In this document: in pieces, positions 8,944 to 16,611 of the stretch
Layout: the number at the start of each line of letters is the position of its first letter
How positions within the stretch are numbered: the stretch's first letter is position 1
Assembly (NCBI GenBank): GCA_017255395.1
Contig: JAFKDC010000007.1
Span: 99,623-163,622, forward strand
Direction: 5' to 3'
Source of the DNA: Enemella evansiae
GTDB taxonomy: Bacteria; Pseudomonadota; Alphaproteobacteria; Rhodobacterales; Rhodobacteraceae
Length of the DNA: 64,000 nucleotides
The notes under the pieces: model-generated
What the model was told of the DNA's origin: nothing
The model's input: the letters and a program-made list of their open reading frames with translations, nothing else
Database searches by the model: none
Program-made: the position numbers and the translations under genes

Positions 8944-10146
8944 TCAGTTGGACAGCGATCCCAGCGGCGGCAGCAGGTCGCCGCAGACCAGCCGGGTCAG
9001 CACCCCCGGCAACGGCCACACCTGCGACAGCGGAAACAGCGCCCGGTCGCGCAGCAGCGGCAGCACGCGGCTGTCGGACTGGTACTGAGAGGTGAACAGG
9101 CGGCTCATCCCCTGATAGCCGCGCACATGCCAGCGCCGGGCCTGCGCGTACCAGCGGGCCGAAAGCGCCACGTCGCCCTTTGCCCGCTCCAGCGCGCGGG
9201 CCAGCGCCCATGCGTCCAGCAGCGCCATATTGGCCCCCTGCCCCAGTTGAGGGCTGGCCCGATGCGCGGCGTCACCGATATGGACCAACCGCCCGCCGTC
9301 CGACCAGGGGCGGCGCAGCGTACCGTGGGAGTAACGCGCCATGGTCATCTGCGCCGGATCGGTGATCTGGGCGGCAAAGGGCGCGTAGTCGGGCCAGAGC
9401 GCGCTGGCCTCAGCACGCCAGGCCTCCAGTCCGGCGGCACGCCAGTCGTCATAGGCCCCGGCAGGCAGGGACCAGAAGATCGCGCACTTGCGCGCCTCGC
9501 CGCCCGGCAGATGCCCGACCGGCAGCACACCCAGCATCCGGTCGGCCCTGCGATAGACCTGCCGAAGTTCGTTGTAGGGCAGCGCCGTGGCGTCGGGCCA
9601 GTCCACCGTCGCCCACAGCGCGCCATAGCTCAGCGCCCGCGCCCGCATGGGCGACAGCACCGACCCGGCGCCAGAGGCATCGACCACCAGATCGAAGGGC
9701 CCGTCCTGACCGCCCGGCCCCTCTGGCCCGTCTGCGAAGCGAACGGCGCCCGCCTCGACGGCTGTCACGCGATGGCCGGGCCGGATCTCTGCCCCGGCAG
9801 CCGTGGCGGCGTCGTAGAGAACGTCGAACAAGGCCGCGCGGTGCATCGCCAGCCCAAAGCGCGGCACCCCGGGCGCGTCGTAGCTGACATCCAGCACGCG
9901 GCGGCCACGGTCTGCGTCGCGGCCCAGCATGCGGTGCACCTTGGCGCCCAGGCGACGCGCCCTGTCGCCAAGCCCCAGATCGTCCAGCACCGCCTGCCCG
10001 ACCGGCTGGATCACCAGCCCCGAGCCCACCGGCGCGGGCGCGTCGAACCGGTCGAAGACCAAAACCCGGTGCCCGGCCCCCGACAGCGCCGCAGCCGCAG
10101 CCAGCCCACCAATCCCGGCGCCCACAATCGCGATCGTCAAAGTCAT
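8944..10146 (-). CDS. FAD-dependent monooxygenase (p-hydroxybenzoate hydroxylase fold)
   Basis: A 400-residue class A flavoprotein monooxygenase. The N-terminal dinucleotide fold is AIVGAGIGGLAAAAAL (residues 6-21), and the second FAD/ribose motif is VHIGDAAHRASPQLGQGANM. The C-terminal part is longer than the minimal PHBH core. Such enzymes hydroxylate aromatic or otherwise activated substrates using NAD(P)H and O2; nothing here identifies the substrate. Monocistronic as far as can be seen, with upstream DNA shared with the 3' side of ileS. Its 3' end has been partly duplicated downstream (8814-8900). Confidence 0.88.
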   Translation of the reverse strand: MTLTIAIVGAGIGGLAAAAALSGAGHRVLVFDRFDAPAPVGSGLVIQPVGQAVLDDLGLGDRARRLGAKVHRMLGRDADRGRRVLDVSYDAPGVPRFGLAMHRAALFDVLYDAATAAGAEIRPGHRVTAVEAGAVRFADGPEGPGGQDGPFDLVVDASGAGSVLSPMRARALSYGALWATVDWPDATALPYNELRQVYRRADRMLGVLPVGHLPGGEARKCAIFWSLPAGAYDDWRAAGLEAWRAEASALWPDYAPFAAQITDPAQMTMARYSHGTLRRPWSDGGRLVHIGDAAHRASPQLGQGANMALLDAWALARALERAKGDVALSARWYAQARRWHVRGYQGMSRLFTSQYQSDSRVLPLLRDRALFPLSQVWPLPGVLTRLVCGDLLPPLGSLSN

Positions 10147-10277
10147 TTCGCCCCCGCCTATGGGACCAAAGTCTCACCCGGACTCCCGTTAGCGCAAGCG
10201 CCAAAGGGACGCAGGCCCCCACCGGTGTCGCCCTGTCGGTCCGAACCGCCGGCGCAAGGCCGATCCCGCAAAGGAGA

Positions 10278-10305
10278 ACGCCCCCGCCGGTTCGGGCGGG
10301 GGCGT
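10278..10305 (-). terminator. hairpin downstream of ileS
   Basis: Perfect 11-bp arms (ACGCCCCCGCC at 10278-10288, GGCGGGGGCGT at 10295-10305) with a 6-nt loop. It starts 16 nt beyond the ileS stop on the minus strand. The T-tract after it is weak (TTCTCCTTT), so an intrinsic terminator is probable but not certain. Confidence 0.6.
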
Positions 10306-10321
10306 GTCGGTGTGGTCGGCT

Positions 10322-13282
10322 TTACTGGCCCAGGGCCTCGTCGCAGCGCTTGCAGGTGCCGGGGTGCCTGTGCGTGCCCACGTCCGGCAGGATCTTCCAG
10401 CAGCGCTGGCACTTCTCGCCCTCGGCCTTTTCGAAGACCACGGTCACGCCGTCGACCTCCGGCAGGCGGAAGGCCTCGGCGGGCGAGGGATCGCCGGTCA
10501 GGCGCACGTCCGAGGTGATGATGATATCCTCGAAGGCGGTGGTCTTCAGCGCCGCCAGCATGTCGGCCTCGCGCACATGCACCACCGGCGCCGCCTCGAG
10601 CGAGGCGCCGATGACCTTGTCGACCCGCTGCACCTCCAGCGCCGCCGTCACCGCGCGCCGGGCGCGGCGGACCTGCGCCCATTTGGCGGCCAGCGCCTCG
10701 TCTTTCCAAGCTGCGGGCGTCTCGGGGAAGTCCTGAAGGTGGACGGACCCCTCGGGGAAACGCTCCAGCCAGACCTCCTCCATGGTGAAGACGAGGATCG
10801 GCGACAGCCATGTGGTCAGGCGGTGGAACAGGATGTCCATCACCGTCCGGGCCGCGCGCCGCCGCGCCGTGTCGCCGTCGCAGTAAAGCGCGTCCTTGCG
10901 GATGTCGAAGTAGAAGGCCGACAGGTCCAGCGTGCAGAAGTTGAACAGCTGCTGGAAGACGTGCTGGAAGTCGAAACGCGCGTAGCCCTCGCGCACCACC
11001 GCGTCCAGTTCGGCGACCCGGTGCAGGACATAGCGTTCCAGTTCCGGCATGTCCGCCGGTTCGACCCGCTCGGCCTCGTCGTAATAGGCCACGGCGCCCA
11101 GCAGGTAGCGCATGGTGTTGCGCAACCGGCGATAACCGTCGGCCACGCCCTTCAGGATCTCGGGCCCGATGCGCTGGTCGGCGGTGTAATCGGTCTGCGC
11201 CACCCAGAGCCGCAGGATATCGGCGCCGTACTGCTTGATCACATCCTCCGGCGCCACGGTGTTGCCGAGCGACTTGGACATCTTGTTGCCCTTCTCGTCC
11301 AGCGTGAACCCGTGCGTGACCACGTTGCGATAGGGCGCGCGGCCCGTGGTGCCCACGGACTGCAAGAGAGAGGAATGGAACCAGCCGCGGTGCTGGTCGG
11401 TGCCTTCCATGTAGACATCGGCGATGCCGTCCTCAGTGCCGTCGGGACGGTCGCGCAGCACGAAGCTGTGGGTCGAGCCACTATCGAACCAGACGTCGAG
11501 CACGTCGAAGACCTGATCCCAGTCGTCGGCGTTATAGTCGGACCCGAGGAAACGCGCCTTGGCGCCCTCCATGTACCAGGCATCGGCGCCCTCGGCCTCG
11601 AAGGCCTCGTTGATGCGGGCGTTGACGGCTTCGTCGCGCAGCAGGAAGTCCGGGTCGGTCGGCAGCGCACCCTTCTTCGTGAAGCAAGTCAGCGGCACAC
11701 CCCAGGCGCGCTGGCGCGACAGCACCCAGTCGGGCCGCGCCTCCATCATGGAGAACAGGCGGTTGCGGCCCGATTGCGGCGTCCACTTGACCTTGTCGAT
11801 GCAGGTCAGGGCACGGGCGCGGATGGTCTCGCCGTTCTGGTCCTGACCGTCGCCCACCGGCTTGTCGATGGCGGCGAACCACTGCGGCGTGTTGCGGAAG
11901 ATCACCGGCGCCTTGGAGCGCCACGAATGCGGGTAGCTGTGCTTGATCTTGCCGCGCGCCATCAGCCCGCCGACCTCGGCCAGCTTGTCGATCACCGCCT
12001 TGTTGGCATCGCCCTCGCCGCCCTTGCGGTTCAGGATGTATGTGCCGCCAAAGAACGGCAGGTCGGCGCGGAAGCCGCCGTCGTCCATCACGTTGTAGGT
12101 GATGACCTGCTCCAGCATCCCCAGACCACGGTAGAGCTCGTATTCCTCCATCCCGTGCGAAGGCGCGCAATGCACGAAGCCGGTGCCCTCTTCGTCGGTG
12201 ACGAAATCGGCGGCACGGAAATCGCGCGGCTCGTCCCATTCGCCGTTCGATCCTTCGGCGCCCGCCAGCGGGTGGGCCAGCGACAGCCCGGCCAGTTCAT
12301 CGGCAGGCACGTCGCGGACGCGGCGCCACTGGCCGTCCTCCAGACGCGCCTTGGCGAAGGTCTGCCCGGCCAGCTTGTCGGCGAGGATGAAGCGTTCGCC
12401 CACCTCCAGCCAGCATTCGTCCGGCGTGCCGGTGACCTCGTAGAGGCCATAGGAATAGTCGGCGCCGTAGACGACGGCCTTGTTGGACGGGATGGTCCAG
12501 GGAGTCGTCGTCCAGATTACGACGTAAGCATCTTCGAGCGAGGGTCCACGGGTATCCTGTTCGCTTAACGGAGTTTTCCCGGGACCAACAGCGCCCAGCC
12601 TGCTTGGCGCATCAACCACCTTGAACTTCACCCAGATCGTGAAGCTTTCCTTGTCGTGGTACTCGACCTCGGCCTCGGCCAGGGCGGTCTTTTCGACCGG
12701 AGACCACATGACCGGCTTCGAGCCCTGGTAGAGCGTGCCGTTCATCAGGAACTTCTGGAATTCCTCGGCGATCACGCGCTCGGCGTGGAAGGCCATGGTC
12801 AGGTAGGGGTCGGCCCAGTTGCCGGTGATGCCCAGGCGCTTGAACTCTTCGCGCTGCACGTCGACCCAGCCCTCGGCGAACTTGCGGCATTCCTGCCGGA
12901 AGTCGACGACGTTCACCTCGTCCTTGTTGCGGCCCTTCTTGCGGTACTGTTCCTCGATCTTCCACTCGATCGGCAGGCCGTGGCAGTCCCAGCCCGGCAC
13001 GTAGCGCGAATCGTGGCCCATCATCTGGTGGGACCGCACGATCATGTCCTTGATCGTCTTGTTCAGCGCGTGGCCGATGTGCAGGTGGCCGTTCGCGTAG
13101 GGCGGGCCGTCGTGCAGGGTGAAGGGCGTCCGGCCCTCCTTCTCGCGCAGGCGGTCGTAGATGCCGATCTCTTCCCAGCGCGCCAGCCAGCCAGGCTCGC
13201 GCTTGGGCAGTCCCGCCCGCATGGGGAAATCGGTCTTCGGCAGATTGAGGGTATCTTTGTAGTCAGGCGTCTCGGCGCACAT
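10322..13282 (-). CDS. ileS: isoleucyl-tRNA synthetase
   Basis: Class I aminoacyl-tRNA synthetase, 986 residues. The HIGH signature is at residues 68-71 (PPYANGHLHIGHA) and the KMSKS loop near residue 665 (GNKMSKSLGNT). The C-terminal zinc ribbon has two Cys pairs, CQRCW and CKRC, at the extreme end. The editing (CP1) domain lies between the two signatures. Standing alone, it is followed by a strong hairpin (10278-10305). The leader upstream of the start contains another strong hairpin (13351-13380). Confidence 0.98.
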   Translation of the reverse strand: MCAETPDYKDTLNLPKTDFPMRAGLPKREPGWLARWEEIGIYDRLREKEGRTPFTLHDGPPYANGHLHIGHALNKTIKDMIVRSHQMMGHDSRYVPGWDCHGLPIEWKIEEQYRKKGRNKDEVNVVDFRQECRKFAEGWVDVQREEFKRLGITGNWADPYLTMAFHAERVIAEEFQKFLMNGTLYQGSKPVMWSPVEKTALAEAEVEYHDKESFTIWVKFKVVDAPSRLGAVGPGKTPLSEQDTRGPSLEDAYVVIWTTTPWTIPSNKAVVYGADYSYGLYEVTGTPDECWLEVGERFILADKLAGQTFAKARLEDGQWRRVRDVPADELAGLSLAHPLAGAEGSNGEWDEPRDFRAADFVTDEEGTGFVHCAPSHGMEEYELYRGLGMLEQVITYNVMDDGGFRADLPFFGGTYILNRKGGEGDANKAVIDKLAEVGGLMARGKIKHSYPHSWRSKAPVIFRNTPQWFAAIDKPVGDGQDQNGETIRARALTCIDKVKWTPQSGRNRLFSMMEARPDWVLSRQRAWGVPLTCFTKKGALPTDPDFLLRDEAVNARINEAFEAEGADAWYMEGAKARFLGSDYNADDWDQVFDVLDVWFDSGSTHSFVLRDRPDGTEDGIADVYMEGTDQHRGWFHSSLLQSVGTTGRAPYRNVVTHGFTLDEKGNKMSKSLGNTVAPEDVIKQYGADILRLWVAQTDYTADQRIGPEILKGVADGYRRLRNTMRYLLGAVAYYDEAERVEPADMPELERYVLHRVAELDAVVREGYARFDFQHVFQQLFNFCTLDLSAFYFDIRKDALYCDGDTARRRAARTVMDILFHRLTTWLSPILVFTMEEVWLERFPEGSVHLQDFPETPAAWKDEALAAKWAQVRRARRAVTAALEVQRVDKVIGASLEAAPVVHVREADMLAALKTTAFEDIIITSDVRLTGDPSPAEAFRLPEVDGVTVVFEKAEGEKCQRCWKILPDVGTHRHPGTCKRCDEALGQ

Positions 13283-13699
13283 GTGCCTTGTCCTTGGAAA
13301 CGGAAGTCTTGTCAGGGGGTGCGTGCGGCGCGGTATCCCATACGCCTTGTCCCGGCAGTCTGAGCGTTCAGAGTGCCGGGCACGTAATTCGAATGATGAA
13401 AGCCATGGGGGTCATCATGCGCCGCCTTATAGGCGGTGCGGCGCCAAGGGTCCAGAGACCACGAAAAGGGGCGGGAACCTGCCGCCCTGCCCGCCCGGAC
13501 CGGCGAAAACCCCCGGTCGCGCGCCCTGCCGCGGTGCGGCGTGGCCGAAACCCGCGCGGCGCAGGGGCCGCTTCCGGCAAACCGGCACCGATTCCGGAGC
13601 CTCCATGGCACCATCCCTTTCGACGGCGCGTTTCATCGTCATGTTCAAGACACCGGCGCCGGAGGCCATGCCAGCGCGCCCGACAAGAGGAAAGAGACC
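13283..13699. other. 417-bp intergenic region between ileS and a small membrane-protein gene, with hairpins
   Basis: No convincing gene on either strand. It holds a long hairpin at 13351-13380 (13-nt arms with one mismatch, 4-nt loop GCGT) about 70 nt upstream of the ileS start on the minus strand, and a second short hairpin around TTATAGGCGG (13422-13436). It should contain the divergent promoters of ileS and the 13700 gene. I could not assign -35/-10 boxes with confidence. Confidence 0.5.
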
Positions 13700-14044
13700 A
13701 TGACCTATCAGACCCACGATCCCTACCTGCAACGCCACGATGCCCGGCTGGAGCAGCAGGACGCCACGGGCGCCCGCTTTCCGACGACGCGCTCGAACAC
13801 CGGCACGGCCATCGGCCTTGCGGTGGCGCTGGCCCTGCTGGTCGGGCTGGGGGTGATGCTGTCGCTTGGCCCCGACGCCACGACCACCCCGGTCGACGCA
13901 CCGGACGGTCCCGCCGTCACGCAGCCGATGGCGCAGGATGGCACGGTTCCGGCACCGGCCGACCCTGCCGCCAATCCGGACAACACCATCACCCCGGCCG
14001 CGCCGGAGGCAGCAGCCCCCGCTGCTCCCGCCGCCACCGAATAA
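13700..14044 (+). CDS. small single-pass membrane protein with Ala/Pro-rich periplasmic tail
   Basis: A 114-residue protein I do not recognise. Residues 1-33 are polar (MTYQTHDPYLQRHDARLEQQ). One transmembrane segment spans about residues 36-56 (AIGLAVALALLVGLGVMLSL). A low-complexity tail rich in Ala, Pro, Thr and Asp runs to the C-terminus (PAADPAANP-like repeats). The topology suggests a cytoplasmic N-terminus and an extended periplasmic tail. The ATG at 13700 follows AAAGAGACC. A strong intrinsic terminator ends the unit 30 bp after the stop. Confidence 0.7.
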   Translation: MTYQTHDPYLQRHDARLEQQDATGARFPTTRSNTGTAIGLAVALALLVGLGVMLSLGPDATTTPVDAPDGPAVTQPMAQDGTVPAPADPAANPDNTITPAAPEAAAPAAPAATE

Positions 14045-14073
14045 CGGCAGCGGCACCTCCATGACGGCCCCGA

Positions 14074-14105
14074 ACGGCGCGCCTTCCCCCGGGCGCGCCG
14101 TTTTT
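14074..14105 (+). terminator. intrinsic terminator
   Basis: Perfect 10-bp arms ACGGCGCGCC / GGCGCGCCGT (14074-14083 and 14092-14101) followed by TTTTT, 30 nt after the stop codon of the small membrane protein gene. Confidence 0.85.
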
Positions 14106-14444
14106 GGTCGGTCCCTTGGGCGCCCGGCTTTCAGGGACAGCGGCGGATCGGCCAGAACAGCCCGAGCCGGGCCTGACGCGCCCCACCACAGGCCTCTGCG
14201 GCGCGCCCCACAGGCCGACGCGCCGCGCACCGGCATCGCGGCGCCTGTCTTGCGGCGGGCCAATGGGGCGCCGTTGCCCTCGGGGGAACCCTGGAGCGCG
14301 CCTACCGCATGCGATCACGCCAGTCAGCCGCAGGCCAGCCCACAAAAGGCGCGATGCCCAGGCCCCGCCCCCGAAATGCTGAATTTGTTGCGCGAAACGG
14401 GGGATCATGGGTAAGCTCTTCCCCATCCCATCCGGAGAGCGCCC
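14106..14444. other. intergenic region without a recognisable gene
   Basis: About 340 bp between the terminator and the histidine-phosphatase gene. Both strands are open in several frames, but none has a plausible start, family resemblance or codon bias distinct from a shadow. It presumably holds the promoter of the downstream gene; no consensus boxes were identifiable. Confidence 0.4.
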
Positions 14445-14939
14445 ATGTTCCGCCGACACCTCCTGCTGACCGCCCCCGCCTTCATTGCGCTGGGGGCCTG
14501 TACCGGGGGACCGCTTGGGCTGGCCATGGCGCCGAACTCGGTTCTGATCGTGACCCGCCACGCCGACCGCGAGGGCGAGGAACTGACCGCCAAGGGCCGA
14601 CAGAGAGCCCGGGCGCTGGTTGCGGCGCTGGACGGGATGCCGCTCGACGCGATCTATGCGCCCGGCATCAAGAGGAACCTCGACACCGCCGCCCCGCTGG
14701 CCGCCGCCCGGGGCTTTGCGGTGCATCGCATCCCGCAGGAAGCACCGACCGCCGCGCTGATGCAGGCGGGTGCAGGGAAATCAGTGATCTGGATCGGCAA
14801 CAAGGGCAATATCGCGACCATCTGGGAGGATCTGGGGCTCTCAGATCCCGCGCCACTGGCCTACGGCGACCTGCACATCCTGCGCAGCGACTCCGATGGC
14901 AAGCTGACCCTCGACCGCCGCCGCTACGGCCCCGCCTGA
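14445..14939 (+). CDS. histidine phosphatase superfamily lipoprotein
   Basis: A 164-residue protein with a lipoprotein-type signal (MFRRHLLLTAPAFIALGAC, lipobox LGAC, acylated Cys at about residue 19). It is followed by a compact histidine phosphatase (phosphoglycerate mutase-like) domain. The catalytic signature is RHADREGEE, a variant of RHGE/RHAD, near residue 38; a second strand reads YAPGIKRNLDTAAPLA. The expected second histidine may lie in YGDLHIL. Likely an envelope-anchored phosphatase. The substrate is unknown and it appears monocistronic. Confidence 0.8.
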   Translation: MFRRHLLLTAPAFIALGACTGGPLGLAMAPNSVLIVTRHADREGEELTAKGRQRARALVAALDGMPLDAIYAPGIKRNLDTAAPLAAARGFAVHRIPQEAPTAALMQAGAGKSVIWIGNKGNIATIWEDLGLSDPAPLAYGDLHILRSDSDGKLTLDRRRYGPA

Positions 14940-15077
14940 GGCCGCATTGACCCGCCCGGCGGGCGCAGACCGCCTTGGCGCCATCGAAAGCCTTCAGCGC
15001 CCCGAAAGACCCGGCGCCACCGGCGCATACAGGGCTGCAGCGGCGCCAGGCCCGGCGCTACGACCGGCCTGCGGCGG

Positions 15078-15680
15078 TCAGGCAAGCCCCCGGTCGCGGG
15101 CGATCATCGCCGCATGGGTGCGGTTGCGCGCCTCCAGCTTGCGCGACAGCGTCTTGACGTGCAGCTTCACCGTGACCTCCTGAAGGTCGAGGTCGCGGGC
15201 GATTTCCTTGTTGGCCTTGCCCGCGCAGATCCCGCGCAGCACCTCCAGCTCGCGGCGGGTCAGCGGGCCGCCCTTGTCCGCAGGCTGCTGCTGGAGGAAT
15301 TCGACCGGCAGGTAGGTTTCCCCGGCAGCCATGAAGCGTGCCGCGCTCAGCAGCGAGCGCGCGCTGAGGGTTTTGGGGATAAAGCCCTGCGCCCCCGCCT
15401 TCAGCGCCGCATCGGCAATCTCGCGCGTGGCGCTGCCCGACAGGATCGCCACCGGCCGCCCGGCGTTTGCCGCCTGCATGCGCGTCAGCCCGTCCAGCCC
15501 GTTCATGCCCGGCATGTTGTAGTCCAGCAGGACAAGATCGAAGCTGCCGGTCTCTTCGACCACCTGCAGGGCCTCGTCGAGGGTGGCAACCGTCTGCACC
15601 TCGTCGATTTCTGTTCCATTCAGGTAGGCGGCAATGGTTTCCCGCACCAGATCGTGATCGTCCGCCACGAGTATCCGCAT
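15078..15680 (-). CDS. LuxR/FixJ-type response regulator
   Basis: A 200-residue NarL-family response regulator. The receiver domain (residues 1-~120) starts MRILVADDHDLVRE with acidic pocket D7/D8, and the phosphoacceptor Asp is in LVLLDYNMPGMNGLDGL. The C-terminal LuxR helix-turn-helix contains LTRRELEVLRGICAGKANKEIA and VTVKLHVKTLSRKL. The start at MRIL is chosen because it gives the canonical receiver N-terminus; the frame is open for 67 codons further. It is divergent from the molybdopterin-fold protein and hybrid kinase genes 300 bp away, so it could be their partner (inference). Confidence 0.9.
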   Translation of the reverse strand: MRILVADDHDLVRETIAAYLNGTEIDEVQTVATLDEALQVVEETGSFDLVLLDYNMPGMNGLDGLTRMQAANAGRPVAILSGSATREIADAALKAGAQGFIPKTLSARSLLSAARFMAAGETYLPVEFLQQQPADKGGPLTRRELEVLRGICAGKANKEIARDLDLQEVTVKLHVKTLSRKLEARNRTHAAMIARDRGLA

Positions 15681-15981
15681 AGTGTCCGTCCTGCTTCCCG
15701 CTCTGCCCGGGCTGCGCCGCCTTTCCAGCATATCCGTCTCCAAACACCATCCCTTCGGGCGCTGTCCACGTGCCACTGGAGGAAAGTGTGGCCCTTTCGG
15801 GATTAAGAAGATGTTTAAACTGTCAGGGCATCCATGGCAAAAGATGTGCCGGCTTCGCATGTTCGTCACGGGATGTAGCACCCTGCCTTCCTATGCGAAA
15901 GCACAGTATGCCCTGTCGGCGCAACATGCTGTAAAATGGGGACCGCCCCGCACGCGCTCAACGCCAGACAGGATCACCCTC
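15681..15981. other. divergent intergenic region (response regulator / molybdopterin-fold protein)
   Basis: 300 bp with no gene. It is noticeably less G/C-rich than its surroundings around 15780-15950, which suits a double promoter region. No operator-like palindrome stood out. Confidence 0.4.
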
Positions 15982-16482
15982 ATGCTGCCGATATCCCGTG
16001 CCCTCCTTCTTGCGCTTGTGCTGTTCGTCACCAGCGGCCTCGGCGCCGCCGCCCAGCCCCTGCCCGAGCCGGAAGGCCCTGTGCTGCTGACCCTGTCAGA
16101 GGCGGGCGGCCAGACCCTCGGGCTTGACCGCGCGGCGCTGGCGGCGCTTCCGGCTACGACCCTGCGGACGACGACGATCTGGACGGTCGGACCGCAGGCC
16201 TTCACGGGGGTCACGCTTCGGGACCTTATGACGCGGTTCGGCACAAGGGGCCAGGCGGTTCGGGCCCACGCCGCGAACGACTACGCCATCGACATTCCCT
16301 GGCTGGACGTGGCCAGCGGCTCTGCCCTGATCGCCTATGCCCGGAACGGCAAGCCGATGTCCGTGCGCGACAAGGGGCCGCTGTGGCTGGTCTACCCCTA
16401 CGACAGCGCCCCGGTCTTCCGGCAGGAAATCTACCACGCCCGCAGCGTCTGGCAGCTGGACCGGGTCGAGGTGATCCCCTGA
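15982..16482 (+). CDS. secreted molybdopterin-binding-fold (SUOX-type) protein lacking cysteine
   Basis: A 166-residue protein with a Sec signal peptide (MLPISRALLLALVLFVTSGLGAAAQ, cleavage near residue 25). The domain resembles the oxidoreductase molybdopterin-binding fold (FTGVTLRDLMTRFG; YAIDIPWLDV; KGPLWLVYPYD; RSVWQLDRVEV). Catalytic members carry a molybdenum-coordinating cysteine. This sequence has no cysteine at all, so it is unlikely to be a canonical Mo enzyme. It lies 129 bp upstream of a hybrid sensor kinase on the same strand, suggesting a periplasmic ligand-binding or redox-sensing accessory role (inference). Confidence 0.75.
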   Translation: MLPISRALLLALVLFVTSGLGAAAQPLPEPEGPVLLTLSEAGGQTLGLDRAALAALPATTLRTTTIWTVGPQAFTGVTLRDLMTRFGTRGQAVRAHAANDYAIDIPWLDVASGSALIAYARNGKPMSVRDKGPLWLVYPYDSAPVFRQEIYHARSVWQLDRVEVIP

Positions 16483-16611
16483 GGCCGACAGCGGGCGGGA
16501 CGCCCCGCGCCCGTTCGCGGAGGACGCGGCGGACCGGGCGATTTCTTCATGCAATCGGGCCGCAAAGGGCTTAGGCTGCGGCCCGAGCGGTAACAGGAAA
16601 GCCCGGCAGAG

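Noticed and set aside
10304..12568. 754-codon plus-strand frame opposite ileS
   Set aside because: Shadow of ileS, which has intact HIGH, KMSKS and zinc-ribbon motifs on the other strand.
13283..13450. T-box riboswitch upstream of ileS
   Set aside because: No T-box bulge sequence or specifier loop is recognisable, and such leaders are not expected in alphaproteobacteria.
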